DNA of 64,000 bases from SCN-70-22 sp046327755 (GCA_046327755.1 JAXLXW010000018.1:1-64000), one strand, 5' to 3'. Positions 37,186-46,459 are shown, numbered from the stretch's first letter. Numbers and translations are program-made. Notes: generated from the sequence alone by a model not told the origin.

Positions 37186-37961
37186 CTTCCCTCCCCGCGT
37201 TCGCGCATCACGAAGTCGAGCGTCACGCACGATTGCTGCACCTTGCGACGGACGCCGTAGGTCATGCAGGAGGTGTGCATGAGGCGCGGATTGACGGTGA
37301 ACGTCGCGAAGGCGCTGAGCGCCTCGACACGCGCCGTGACACCGGCGGTCCCTTCGCCACTGGAGCGCACGAGGCCGGCCGTGTCGACGCTCACGATCCG
37401 CGCGTCCGTCGACTCCCACGTCACCGGGGCCAGCACGCCGCTCATTGGATTCCCGCGCGCATCGGTCACCGTCGGCTGCAGCTGCCGGACGGTCCCCAGT
37501 CGCGTGAACGCAGTGTCGACCGTGCCGAGGGTGATGCGCGCCGCGCGCTGCCGGACGTTGATCACCACGGAATCAACCAGCGGCGCGGCCCAGTAGCCGG
37601 ACGGATGCACGCCGGTCTCCGAGACATCGATCGTGGCGATCACCGTGGCGCGCCCGTTGGCGACGGCACGATACACCCCTTCGCCATCGCGGACCACCAC
37701 GCTTCCAGGCGATACGGCCCACGTCACCCGCGCCCCCGTCACCGCCCGCCCGCTGGCATCCAGCACACGCGGCGTGAGGCGCGCGCTGTCGCCCAGGCTG
37801 GCGAGCTGCGTGCTGCCTGACGAGACGAGGGTGAGCGAGGCCGGGCGTCCGCTCCCCGGCGACAAGGCGTCGTCGGCGGAGCAGGCGGCGAAGGAGAGCA
37901 GCGAGACAAGCGTCAGGGCGGTCAGGCGCGTCATGCGGGGCAGTCGAAGAGTGAACGTCAT
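37182..37961 (-). CDS. Lipoprotein with two Ig-like (BIG2-type) domains
   Basis: 259 residues; lipobox LSFAAC (Cys27) after a hydrophobic signal. Two bacterial Ig-like domains follow: about 40-135 (ASLTLVSSGSTQLASLGDSARLTPRV to DSVVINV) and about 140-222 (ARITLGTVDTAFTRLGTVRQLQPTV to AFATFTV). The last 35 residues contain two Cys (TSCMTYG, QQSCVTL), possibly a disulfide. It overlaps the upstream repeat-protein stop and the downstream barrel start by 4 bases each (ATGA and GTGA), so all three should be translated together. Confidence 0.8.
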   Translation of the reverse strand: MTFTLRLPRMTRLTALTLVSLLSFAACSADDALSPGSGRPASLTLVSSGSTQLASLGDSARLTPRVLDASGRAVTGARVTWAVSPGSVVVRDGEGVYRAVANGRATVIATIDVSETGVHPSGYWAAPLVDSVVINVRQRAARITLGTVDTAFTRLGTVRQLQPTVTDARGNPMSGVLAPVTWESTDARIVSVDTAGLVRSSGEGTAGVTARVEALSAFATFTVNPRLMHTSCMTYGVRRKVQQSCVTLDFVMRERGEGR

Positions 37962-40900
37962 GGCGTGCTCCCCTGTGAGGCGGTAGGCGCGAGCACGATG
38001 ACGGTAAGGAGGAGGGTGGCCTTCGCCCCTGCGTCGATGCGCGGGATGCGCCAGGTGTGCGTGGACGCGTCGTAGCGACCGTCCGCCGGCGTGGCGCGAA
38101 CGAAGGTGAAGCCGCTTTCCTCGAAGGCGCGCGGGATCGCAACGTCGATCGCCGGGCCGCGCCCTTCGTTGGTCACGGTGAGCGTGATGGTGATGGTGTC
38201 GCCGGGCGTGGGCGACGCGATGTCCGGCACGGACGAGAGGACCAGCGTCGGCGGTGGCTCGGCGATCTCCACGCCGACGGCGAAGGCGCGCGCCGCTTGC
38301 ATGCGATCGACACCGTTCACCTGCAGCGTGTACGGACCGCTGGCGAGCGCCTCGGGGATGGGGAACGTGGCGTGGAAGTCACCATCGCTCGATACGAGCA
38401 CCGTGCCGAGCAGGCGCGGCGCCCCCGATGGCGGGAAGAGGTACAGCGACGCGTACGTCCCTGGGGCAAAACCGCGCCCGCGGGACACTGCGTGCCCGCC
38501 ATCCTCGAGCTGCAACGTGCGTGAGCTGTCGACCGGCGTCGCCTCACCAGGCACGCCCACCGCCGCCAGTTCGATCGCCACGTCGCCCGACGTCACGCGT
38601 ACCACTGAGTCCTGTACCACGTCGAGCGTAGACGGTACCGGCTGGCCTCCCGCAGTCGCCGTCGATCCGCCAGGAGTGGCGGAAACGGGTGTGCCGCTGC
38701 CGTCACGCGTCACGCCTAACGGGATCAGCGCCTCCGGGGCGTCGGCCTCCGGTCCTGGTCCGCAGCGATTGATCGCCGCCACGCGCACCAGGTAGGTGGT
38801 GTTGTTCGCGACGCCGTTCACCACCACCGGCATGCTCGCTCCCGCCGGCACCACGACGTCGGTCCAGTGCTGGCCCCTGTCGCCGCTGTACTGCAGCCGA
38901 TAGCTCGTGACCGCGGCGCACCCCACCGCGGCGGGCGGCGTCCACGTCACCGACAGCGTGCGATCGCCAGCCGCGGCGTGCACGTCACGCGGCGCACCGG
39001 GCGGCACCGACGGCAGGATGTTCGCCGTGGCCGTCGGCGCCCCAACCATCGACAGCGTGTAGTTCGGGGCGCCAGGACCCGCGAGCGACGCCGTCGCCAG
39101 CGCCACGGGCTTCCCGTTCCCGACCGCCGGATCGGCGAACGCCGCCGTCACGCCGGCCAGCGAGACCGCGCCGCCATTCACCACTCCCAGCAGCGTGAGT
39201 GCCTGCGTCGCGATCGTCGCATGCACCGTCCCGTCGTACTCGCGATCCGCCGCGACGAAGTGCCCGCCGATCGTCAGCCCCTTCGGCGTGACGTTCGCCA
39301 CGAGCCCCAAGGGCTGTGCCACGACGTAGTTCCCGCTCGGCGGTTCGATACCTGAGACGGTGACCGGTTTCCCATTCCCTACATCAGGAGTGGCGAACAC
39401 CGCGCTCGACGCACCGGCGACCGGGAACTGCTCGCCCGCCACCAACCCCACGTACGCCGCCGTCCCTTCGAGTGACGTCGCACTGCTGCCATCGAACACC
39501 TTCGACGCGGCGCGCAATCCGCTCACCGTGAGCGAACGCGGCGAGATCGAAGCCGTCGCCGTCGGGGCGCCGTTCAGGTTCACCGCATACAGCGCCGCGT
39601 CGGCGCCGCCAAGCGTCAGGTTGGCGATGGAGACCGTCTTGCCACCGCCAACCGTCGGCGTGGCAAAGGCCAGCGTCACGCTGGCGATCGACACCGTGTG
39701 CCCGGGGGCCACACCGCTCAGCGTCAGCGCACTGGTGTTCCCGCTGGCACCGACGAGCGCGTCGTATGCCTTGTTGCTGGCGGAGAAGCTCCCGCCGACC
39801 GTCACCGTCGCCCCCGCGAACGTGATGTTCGCCGTTGCGGTGGGCGCACCTGTGAGTGACAGCGTGTAGTTGGTGGCGTCGCCCCCGGTCAGCGACGCGG
39901 CGGAGAGCGAGACGGTTCGCCCGTTCCCGATCGCCGCGCTGGCAAAGGCCGCCGTGAGCCCGGTGAGCGAGACGTTGTCGCCTCCCACCACACCCACGAG
40001 CGTCAGCGCGTTGCTCGCGATCGTCGCGGTGGCGCTCCCGTCGTACACCTTGTTGCTGGCAGTGAAGCTCCCGCCGATGGTCAGCCCCTTCGCGGCAATC
40101 GCCGCGGTAGTCGTCGGCGCTCCGCTGAGGTCGACGGTGTAGTAGGCTGCGTCGCTTCCACCCAGCGTGATCCCGGTGATCGCCACCGTCTTCCCGATGC
40201 CGACGGGGGCCGTGAGGAAGGCCGCCGTCTGCCCCGCGACGGTCACGTTGTCCGACCCGACGATCCCGGTCAGCGCGAGCGTGTTGGTGCCAATCGTGGC
40301 GCTCACACCACCGTCATACGTCTTGTCGTTCGCCGTGAAGCTCCCGCCAACCGCCAGCGACTTCGTGGTGATGTTCGCCGTCAACCCCGAGGGCTGCGTG
40401 AGCGTGTAGTTCGAATTCGGCGCCGTAAAGCCGGAGACGGTGACGGCCACTCCCGTGGCGACCGCCGCGCTGGCGAACGACGCCGACGGCGTCCCCGTCA
40501 CCGCGTAGTTCTCGCCGGCGACCAACCCGAGGTAGCTCGCCGAGCCCGTGAGCGAGGCCGTGGCGTTGCCGTCGTAGACCTTGTTCGCGGCGGAAATGCC
40601 GGTAATGGTGAGCCCCTTGGCGTTGATGGCCGCCGTCGCGCTCGGCGCGCCCGTCAGGTCCACCGTGTACAGCGCGGCATCCGCGCCTCCTAACGTGACC
40701 CCCGCGATGACGACCGTCTTGCCGCTTCCGGCAGGCGCCGTCTGGAAGGCCAGCGTCACCGAGGCGATCGACACCTGGTGGGCGCCATTCACCCCCACCA
40801 GGGTGAGTGCGCCCGTCTGCCCGGTGGCCGAGGTCAACGCATCATACGTCTTGTCGTCGGCGGTGAAGCTCCCGCCGATCGTCACCGGGCCGCCGGCTGG

Positions 40901-42631
40901 CGTGATGTTCGCCGTCGTCGTCGGCGCCCCGACAAGCGAGAGCGAATAGTTGCTCGCGTCCGCGCCACTGAGCGACGCCGCGGTGAGCGACACGGTCTTC
41001 CCGTTGCCGACCGCTGCACTTGCAAACGCCACCGTCGTGCCGGTGATCGTCACGACATCCCCACTCACCACACCGGTCAGGCCAAGCGCGTTCGTGGCGA
41101 TCGTCGCACTGGTCGTCCCGTCATACATCTTGTCATTGGCGGTGAAGCTCCCGCTCACCGTCAGCGGCTTCGCCATGATGTTCGCCGTCAACCCCGACGG
41201 CTGCGACACCGTATAGTTCGCGCTGGGCGCGGTGTATCCGGCAACCGTGACCGCTTTGCCGTTGCCGACCGTCGCCGTCCCGAACGAGGCGCTTGGCGTT
41301 CCGGTGACGGCGTAGTTCTCACCGTTCACCAGTCCGACGTAGCTCGCAGTCCCGGAGAGCGACGCCGCGAGGCCGCCATCGTAGACCTTGTTGGCCGCAC
41401 TGACTCCCGAGATGGTGAGCCCCTTCGCGTTGATCGCCGCCGTCGCGGTGGGGGCGCCGACCAGGCTCACGGCGTAGTTTGCTGCGTTCGCGCCGCCTAA
41501 CGTCACGCCGGTGATCGTGACCGTCTTCCCGGATCCGACCCCCGCCGACTGGAAGGCCAGCGTCGCCGAGGAGATGCTCACCTGGTCGCCGCCGTTCACG
41601 CCGACGAGCGTCAGCGAACCGGTGCTCCCGGTGGCCGCCGTTGTCCCGCTGTACGTCTTGTCGTTCGCCGTGAAAGAGCCGCCGAGCGTGATCGTCGTGA
41701 CCGTTGGCGTGATGGTCAACTCATTGACAGTTCCGTCGGAGAGCGTGTAGCCCTGCAAGTTGGTGATCGTGGCGGTCACCGAATATGTCCCGGTGGCCAG
41801 CGGCCCGTTGGGGGTGAGCGTCCAGCTGTTCCCCGAGAGTTGGACCTGCGGGAAGGTCCACTGGGAGTACTCGACGCCGTTCACCGACACCGTCAGATCC
41901 TCCCCTCCCGCGAGCGTCGCACTCCCGCTGAGCGTGGGGCTCGTGTTGGTAGTGCTCAGCGTGTTCACGGTAACCGGTCCCGCGGGACGCTGAGCGACGA
42001 CGGTGGTGAGGTACGAGTTCAACCCGCTCAGTACCTGCGACTGCGCGGCGTTGCCGCTCGTGTTGTCGCCATCCAGTAACGGCACCCCCGCGTAGCCGGC
42101 GATGTACCCGCCGAGTGACGATCCGCCGCTGTTGGAGCCGTCGGTGATCTGTATGGAACCGCCCGTGTAGTTGAGCGTCACCGGGCTCACCGGGCGTGGC
42201 AGGATGCCGATCAGGTACGTCGAGCCACCGCTGTTCCGCCAGTTGCACGAGGCGGGCATGTCGATGAACGTCCCGTCAACGCGCACGATGCGCAGCGTCC
42301 CCGGGATGTCGTTGCCCTGCAGCTCGAAGCTGTTGGTCGAGGAGTTCTGGATGAAGAAGATGCGCCAGATCTCGAGCGTGCCAAAGGTCAGCACGTTGTT
42401 GGCCGTCCCCGCCGAGGAGCCGCGGGTCCCGATGAAGCCATCGGTGAACGGCACGCTGATGATGTTCTGGGCGCCGAGAGGGGCGGAGGCGCCGACGGTG
42501 GCGAGGGCGACCGGGAGGACGAAAGAGAGCGCGAGCGTGTGGAGGAGCGAGCGTAGGCGCGAGAGCGACTGCAACGCGCGGAGCACGTGCGTGGCTCGAC
42601 GCCCGGCCATTCGAAGCACCATTCGGTGCAT
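37958..42631 (-). CDS. Giant secreted YDG/MBG-repeat protein
   Basis: About 1557 residues from the ATG at 42631 (42667 possible). A signal peptide ends LGAQN. The N-terminal roughly 250 residues are beta-rich, without a known domain (IISVPFTDGFIGTRG onward). Ten tandem repeats of about 85-93 residues follow, each with a YDG/YDA/YSG hallmark (for example SAANKVYDG) and ending in NI or AI plus Lys/Arg/Ala: the YDG/MBG beta-grasp-like surface repeats. Then a fibronectin type III domain (PPGAPRDVHAAAG onward), a beta-rich section, and a DUF11-like C-terminal domain (PTPGDTITITLTVTNEG). No sorting signal of type 9 secretion or autotransporter barrel is visible. Adhesin or fibre-like cell-surface role is inferred. 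Confidence 0.85.
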   Translation of the reverse strand: MHRMVLRMAGRRATHVLRALQSLSRLRSLLHTLALSFVLPVALATVGASAPLGAQNIISVPFTDGFIGTRGSSAGTANNVLTFGTLEIWRIFFIQNSSTNSFELQGNDIPGTLRIVRVDGTFIDMPASCNWRNSGGSTYLIGILPRPVSPVTLNYTGGSIQITDGSNSGGSSLGGYIAGYAGVPLLDGDNTSGNAAQSQVLSGLNSYLTTVVAQRPAGPVTVNTLSTTNTSPTLSGSATLAGGEDLTVSVNGVEYSQWTFPQVQLSGNSWTLTPNGPLATGTYSVTATITNLQGYTLSDGTVNELTITPTVTTITLGGSFTANDKTYSGTTAATGSTGSLTLVGVNGGDQVSISSATLAFQSAGVGSGKTVTITGVTLGGANAANYAVSLVGAPTATAAINAKGLTISGVSAANKVYDGGLAASLSGTASYVGLVNGENYAVTGTPSASFGTATVGNGKAVTVAGYTAPSANYTVSQPSGLTANIMAKPLTVSGSFTANDKMYDGTTSATIATNALGLTGVVSGDVVTITGTTVAFASAAVGNGKTVSLTAASLSGADASNYSLSLVGAPTTTANITPAGGPVTIGGSFTADDKTYDALTSATGQTGALTLVGVNGAHQVSIASVTLAFQTAPAGSGKTVVIAGVTLGGADAALYTVDLTGAPSATAAINAKGLTITGISAANKVYDGNATASLTGSASYLGLVAGENYAVTGTPSASFASAAVATGVAVTVSGFTAPNSNYTLTQPSGLTANITTKSLAVGGSFTANDKTYDGGVSATIGTNTLALTGIVGSDNVTVAGQTAAFLTAPVGIGKTVAITGITLGGSDAAYYTVDLSGAPTTTAAIAAKGLTIGGSFTASNKVYDGSATATIASNALTLVGVVGGDNVSLTGLTAAFASAAIGNGRTVSLSAASLTGGDATNYTLSLTGAPTATANITFAGATVTVGGSFSASNKAYDALVGASGNTSALTLSGVAPGHTVSIASVTLAFATPTVGGGKTVSIANLTLGGADAALYAVNLNGAPTATASISPRSLTVSGLRAASKVFDGSSATSLEGTAAYVGLVAGEQFPVAGASSAVFATPDVGNGKPVTVSGIEPPSGNYVVAQPLGLVANVTPKGLTIGGHFVAADREYDGTVHATIATQALTLLGVVNGGAVSLAGVTAAFADPAVGNGKPVALATASLAGPGAPNYTLSMVGAPTATANILPSVPPGAPRDVHAAAGDRTLSVTWTPPAAVGCAAVTSYRLQYSGDRGQHWTDVVVPAGASMPVVVNGVANNTTYLVRVAAINRCGPGPEADAPEALIPLGVTRDGSGTPVSATPGGSTATAGGQPVPSTLDVVQDSVVRVTSGDVAIELAAVGVPGEATPVDSSRTLQLEDGGHAVSRGRGFAPGTYASLYLFPPSGAPRLLGTVLVSSDGDFHATFPIPEALASGPYTLQVNGVDRMQAARAFAVGVEIAEPPPTLVLSSVPDIASPTPGDTITITLTVTNEGRGPAIDVAIPRAFEESGFTFVRATPADGRYDASTHTWRIPRIDAGAKATLLLTVIVLAPTASQGSTP

Positions 42632-42787
42632 AACACCTCGAGTGGGAGTGCGAGGGGCGCGACCCATAGCCGTGCCCGCCTGTGGTGGCAAGTGTCGTCG
42701 CCAGCCGCAGGCGGCTTGAGCTATTCAGTAGATGTTGTTCCGGCTTTGTGCGTAGGTGAGGACTCCCTCATCGCCGTCGCGCGGCTC

Positions 42788-42805
42788 GCCCCTTTCGTAA
42801 GGGGC
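42788..42805. other. Small perfect hairpin in a divergent promoter region
   Basis: GCCCCTT (42788-42794) and AAGGGGC (42799-42805), loop TCGT. It is followed by a 10-bp palindrome AACACGTGTT at 42819-42828. Both lie between the divergent YDG-repeat and nucleotidyltransferase genes and may be regulatory. Confidence 0.4.
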
Positions 42806-42891
42806 TTCTCACGTGCCTAACACGTGTTCGATGACTGGCGCACCTCGCCTGGCTCGCGATATTGGGGCATTCTTCTCAGGCCCTTTGATTC

Positions 42892-43779
42892 ATGCACGCC
42901 CCTGACTCCAACGACGCCATCGGTGAGCGCGCCCGCGACATCGCCGCAGCCTTCGCCTCGCATCCGGAAGTACTCGCCGTCGCCCTCGGCGGATCGCGCG
43001 CCCGTCGCCGAGCGACCGCCGACGATCACTCGGACCTCGACCTCTACGTCTTCACCACGCGCGACATCGACCTCGATGCACGTCGGGTGATCGTGCGGCA
43101 ACTCGGCGGCGCCGACTCAGCGCAGCTCGATCAGCCCTTCTGGGGACTCTCGGACCAGTGGATCGATCCCGCGACCGCGGTGCATGTCGACATCAACTAC
43201 TTCGACGCCGACTGGATGCAGGACGTCGTGCTGCGCGTCGTCGAGGGACACGAGGCCTCGCTCGGCTACACCACGTGCTTCTGGCGCACCGTGGTGCACG
43301 CGGAAGTGCTCGCCGACCGCACGCGCTGGCTCGAGGACCTCAAGACGCGCGTCGACGTGTCATATCCCGATGCGTTGCGCGCGAACATCGTGGAACTCAA
43401 TCATCCCGTGCTGCGCGGCATCTATACGTCGTATGCATCACAGATCGCGAAGGCCGCGTCGCGCGGCGACTGGGTGAGCGTGAACCATCGCACGGCGGCC
43501 TTGCTGGCGAGCTACTTCGATTGCCTGTTCGCGGCAAACCGCGTCTTGCATCCTGGGGAGAAGCGGCTGGTCGAGATCGCGACCGAGGAGTGCGCGATCG
43601 TCCCCGAAGCGATGCGCGACGACGTCGAGGCAGTCCTTCGCGCGGTTGCGCCGCCATCAACCGGTGACGGAACTCCTCGAGACCTGACGGCGCGTGACCA
43701 GGCGCGCGCGATCTCGCGCATGCTCGACCGGCTGGACGAGGCCCTGTTGGAGACGGGAATGGGGCTGCCGAGCTCGTAG
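42892..43779 (+). CDS. Nucleotidyltransferase-fold protein (aminoglycoside adenylyltransferase/DUF4037-like)
   Basis: 295 residues. The N-terminal nucleotidyltransferase motif is complete: ALGGSRARRRATADDHSDLDLYVF (Gly-Ser, then Asp-x-Asp), with a later catalytic-position acid in VDINYFD. The rest is helical, typical of the C-terminal substrate domain (HRTAALLASYFDCLFAANRVLHPGEKR). Family members adenylylate antibiotics, proteins or small molecules; neither the substrate nor a toxin/antitoxin partner is evident. Start at the ATG 42892; monocistronic, ending near a large hairpin. Confidence 0.8.
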   Translation: MHAPDSNDAIGERARDIAAAFASHPEVLAVALGGSRARRRATADDHSDLDLYVFTTRDIDLDARRVIVRQLGGADSAQLDQPFWGLSDQWIDPATAVHVDINYFDADWMQDVVLRVVEGHEASLGYTTCFWRTVVHAEVLADRTRWLEDLKTRVDVSYPDALRANIVELNHPVLRGIYTSYASQIAKAASRGDWVSVNHRTAALLASYFDCLFAANRVLHPGEKRLVEIATEECAIVPEAMRDDVEAVLRAVAPPSTGDGTPRDLTARDQARAISRMLDRLDEALLETGMGLPSS

Positions 43780-43877
43780 ACGGCGAGGCTCCTCCAAGGA
43801 CGCGCTCGACCGGCGTCGACTCGGGACAGCCCGGAGTCGCCGCACGGCTTCGCGCCGCCGCGACCCGCATCAAACGT

Positions 43878-43923
43878 CAACGCCGACGTCCGCACCGATC
43901 GAATCGGTGTGAAGTCGGCGTTG
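43878..43923. terminator. Long bipartite hairpin terminator
   Basis: CAACGCCGAC (43878-43887) pairs with GTCGGCGTTG (43914-43923), with an inner stem CACCGAT/ATCGGTG around loop CGA. It is convergent between the nucleotidyltransferase gene and the tRNA gene. Confidence 0.75.
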
Positions 43924-43953
43924 CATGTCTTGGCCGTACAGCCACTTACTCAA

Positions 43954-44027
43954 TCGGGACGGCGGGATTTGAACCCGCGACCCCCTGAACCCCATTCAGG
44001 TGCGCTACCGGACTGCGCTACGTCCCG
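43954..44027 (-). tRNA. tRNA-Pro (anticodon GGG)
   Basis: A complete cloverleaf on the minus strand: acceptor CGGGACG/CGTCCCG, D arm GCGC..GCGC, anticodon stem CCTGA/TCAGG with loop ATGGGGT (anticodon GGG), variable region, T arm GCGGG-TTCAAAT-CCCGC. C1-G72 and discriminator A73 fit proline tRNA. The 3' CCA is not encoded. Confidence 0.95.
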
Positions 44028-44228
44028 TCTACGAGAGCCCGCCGCTTGACCGGCGCCCAACCCGCAGAGGTCCCCCAACCTAACCCCCCTCCCATCACCA
44101 TACAACCGCCGCGCCCCCCAGCCATTACGACTGCCCCCTCCGATCTCCGACCCCGGTCCATCGCGACGCGCGAACGATTCGGCCCCGACGGCCGGCCAAC
44201 TCTCAATCAGTCGACTGAGCGGAAAAAC

Positions 44229-44243
44229 GTGCTGAAACAGCAC
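44229..44243. promoter_or_regulatory. Inverted repeat upstream of amt
   Basis: GTGCTG-AAA-CAGCAC, about 60 bases upstream of the amt -35; a further CAGCAC half-site lies at 44311-44316 between -35 and -10. A possible activator or repressor site. Confidence 0.4.
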
Positions 44244-44301
44244 GACAAACGAGTCATTTCTCCAACAGAACGCTCCGAACCCACCATTCATTGCCACATG
44301 T

Positions 44302-44331
44302 TTGCGTTTTCAGCACGGTTCGTGTTACACT
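44302..44331 (+). promoter_or_regulatory. amt-glnB promoter
   Basis: -35 TTGCGT (44302-44307), 18-base spacer, -10 TACACT (44326-44331). Transcription from about 44338 leaves a leader of about 40 bases before the GTG at 44378, and excludes the ATG at 44291. Confidence 0.6.
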
Positions 44332-44377
44332 CCGCCCCGAACCGTTCTCATCCCGCCCCCTCCTCGCCCCACCCGCC

Positions 44378-45673
44378 GTGCCGCTGACTGGCTCCAACCC
44401 GGTCGACACGCTCTGGATCGCCCTCGCCACTGGACTGGTCCTCCTCATGACACCGGCCCTCGCCCTCTTCTACGGCGGGCTGGTGCGCTCCAAGAGCATC
44501 CTCAACACGATGATGATGTCGCTGGCCTCTTTCGGGGTCGTCGGGGTCCCCTGGCTCATCATCGGCTACTCGCTCGCCTTCGGCTCGGGGAACGCCGTCC
44601 TCGGCAACCTCGACCACCTCTTCATGGGCGGCGTCGGACTCGAGGCCAAGGGCTCCATCCCGCACCTCCTCTTCGTCGCCTACCAAGGGACCTTCGCCGT
44701 CATCACGGCCGGGCTCATCTCCGGCGCCCTCGTCGAGCGGATGCGCTTCTCGGCGTACCTCCTCTTCATCACCCTCTGGTCGGTCGTCATCTACGCCCCG
44801 GTCGCCCACTGGGTCTGGGGGGGCGGGTGGCTCGGCGCCTGGGGGGTGCTCGACTTCGCCGGCGGGACGGTCGTCCACATCGCGGCGGGAACCGCAGCCG
44901 GGATCGGCGCCATCGTCGTGGGACAGCGGCGGGACTACGGACGCCAGGCCTTCCTCCCCCACAACGTCCCGATGATGCTCACCGGGACCGCCCTCCTCTG
45001 GTTCGGCTGGCTCGGCTTCAACGGCGGGAGCGCGTTGGCGGTCAACGGTGCGATGATCGTCGCCCTCGTGAACACGGTGCTCGCCCCGATGGCGACGCTC
45101 GCCGTCTGGCTCACGCTCGACCTCCTGCGCACGCGCCATGCGACCGCGGTCGGCGCCGGGACGGGAATCGTCGTCGGCCTCGTCGCCATCACCCCCGCCT
45201 GCGGCTTCGTCTCCCCGTTAGGCGCGCTGGCCATCGGCGCCATCGCCGCCTTCCCCTCCTACTTCGCCATCGCCAAGCGCGCCACCACGCGCCTCGACGA
45301 CTCGCTCGACGTCGTCGGCGCACACGGCGTCGGCGGGATCGTCGGCGCCCTCCTCACCGGGGTCTTCGCCACCAAGGCGTGGGGATCTCCCGAGAACGGG
45401 CTCCTCTATGGCAACGCCTTCCTGGTCGTGAAGCAGCTGGTCGGCGTCGTCGCGACCATCGTCTACACGGGGATTGGATCCTTCGTGGTGTTCAAGGCCG
45501 TCGCCCTCGTCCGCCCGCTGCGCGTCGCGGCACGGGAGGAGGCGGAGGGGCTCGACGTCACGCAGCACGGCGAGGAAGGCTACTCCGACGGCGAAGGGGC
45601 CATGCTCCTCCTGCAGGAGAGCGCCTCGTTGCAGCTGGCTGAGGATCGCCACCTCCAGCTGCGTTCCGCATGA
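44378..45673 (+). CDS. amt: Ammonium transporter
   Basis: 431 residues, 11 transmembrane helices, Amt/Rh family. The GTG at 44378 follows a good promoter; the upstream ATG would lie before it. Visible: GFNGGSALAVNG, DFAGGTVVHIAAG (first pore His) and VGAHGVGGIVGALL (second). The cytosolic tail of about 50 residues is longer than usual and acidic (EEAEGLDVTQHGEEGYSDGEGA); GlnB-type proteins bind near this end of the transporter. The stop overlaps the glnB start by 4 bases. Ammonium uptake controlled by PII is the expected role. Confidence 0.95.
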   Translation: MPLTGSNPVDTLWIALATGLVLLMTPALALFYGGLVRSKSILNTMMMSLASFGVVGVPWLIIGYSLAFGSGNAVLGNLDHLFMGGVGLEAKGSIPHLLFVAYQGTFAVITAGLISGALVERMRFSAYLLFITLWSVVIYAPVAHWVWGGGWLGAWGVLDFAGGTVVHIAAGTAAGIGAIVVGQRRDYGRQAFLPHNVPMMLTGTALLWFGWLGFNGGSALAVNGAMIVALVNTVLAPMATLAVWLTLDLLRTRHATAVGAGTGIVVGLVAITPACGFVSPLGALAIGAIAAFPSYFAIAKRATTRLDDSLDVVGAHGVGGIVGALLTGVFATKAWGSPENGLLYGNAFLVVKQLVGVVATIVYTGIGSFVVFKAVALVRPLRVAAREEAEGLDVTQHGEEGYSDGEGAMLLLQESASLQLAEDRHLQLRSA

Positions 45674-46032
45674 AGCTCATTGTCGCAATCATTCGCCCCG
45701 AGCGACTCGGCGACACGCTCGAGGCGCTGTACCGCGCCGAGGTGCGCGGCCTCTCCGTCTCGCGCGTGCAGGGGCACGGCGGCGAGACGGTGCACGTCGA
45801 GAACTACCGCGGCACCACGGTCAAGGTCGAGCTGCACCCCAAGGTGCGCCTCGAGATCGGCGTCTCCGACACGTTCGTGCAGCCCACGATCGACGCGATC
45901 GTGAAGGGGGCGCGCACCGGCGACGTGGGGGACGGAAAGATCTTCGTCCTCCCGGTCGAGAAGGTCGTGCGCATCCGCACCGGCGAGGAAGACCGCGCCG
46001 CCGTCACCCCGTTGCAGCCGGCGGCAGAGTAA
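45670..46032 (+). CDS. glnB: Nitrogen regulatory protein PII (GlnB/GlnK)
   Basis: 120 residues. Starts MKLIVAIIRPERLGDTLEAL. The T loop keeps the uridylylatable Tyr in VENYRG. The B loop reads TGDVGDGKIFVLPVE, with ATP/2-oxoglutarate-binding residues. C loop RIRTGEE is present. It is coupled to amt by an ATGA overlap, the typical glnK-amtB pairing in reversed order, so blocking of the transporter in high nitrogen is the likely job. Whether GlnD-type uridylylation happens cannot be told here. Confidence 0.95.
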   Translation: MKLIVAIIRPERLGDTLEALYRAEVRGLSVSRVQGHGGETVHVENYRGTTVKVELHPKVRLEIGVSDTFVQPTIDAIVKGARTGDVGDGKIFVLPVEKVVRIRTGEEDRAAVTPLQPAAE

Positions 46033-46075
46033 TCGCCGCCGCCGTGCACCGGTGCCGGTGCCGGTGCCAGGACGC

Positions 46076-46411
46076 CTAGAAGCTCGCGAACGCGTCGCGC
46101 TCGCGCTTCTTCCCCACCAGCCAGGCGATGAACCAGACGGGGATCGCAATCAGGAGGGCGATCTTCAGGATCGCCAACCCCAGCCCCACCACCGCCCCCA
46201 GCAGCCCGAAGACCACTCCCATGATCGCCATCGCGATCACGAAGAGGATGAAGATCGGGAGCCCCACGGCGAGCAGGAGGAGAACGACGGGGACGGCCAC
46301 CACGCCCAGCACCGCGACGATCGGCAGCCCAACCAGCGCCACCACTCCGGCGAGGGGAAGGACGACGAACAGGGTCAGCAGGGTGAAGACGGCGAGCTTG
46401 ATGAGTGACAC
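46076..46411 (-). CDS. Small polytopic membrane protein
   Basis: 111 residues from a GTG at 46411, with GGAG seven bases upstream. Nearly the whole chain is hydrophobic: three or four helices separated by Gly/Pro (LAGVVALVGLPIVAVLGV, LLLLAVGLPIFILFVIAM, GLAILKIALLIAIPVWFIAWLVG), ending in KKRERDAF. I do not recognise a family. The basic C-terminus suggests a cytoplasmic tail. It is convergent with glnB. Confidence 0.6.
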   Translation of the reverse strand: MSLIKLAVFTLLTLFVVLPLAGVVALVGLPIVAVLGVVAVPVVLLLLAVGLPIFILFVIAMAIMGVVFGLLGAVVGLGLAILKIALLIAIPVWFIAWLVGKKRERDAFASF

Positions 46412-46459
46412 GTCGCAACTCCGAAGAGGGATCACGTAGGACAGTTGATCCTACGACAA

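Noticed and set aside
37958..42631. Autotransporter or type 9 secretion C-terminal domain on the YDG-repeat protein
   Set aside because: The C-terminus is DUF11-like, without barrel strands or a recognisable sorting domain.
44291..44305. Sigma-54 promoter (TGCCACA..TTGC) before amt
   Set aside because: The GG of the -24 element is missing and the spacing is one base short; a sigma-70 promoter fits better.
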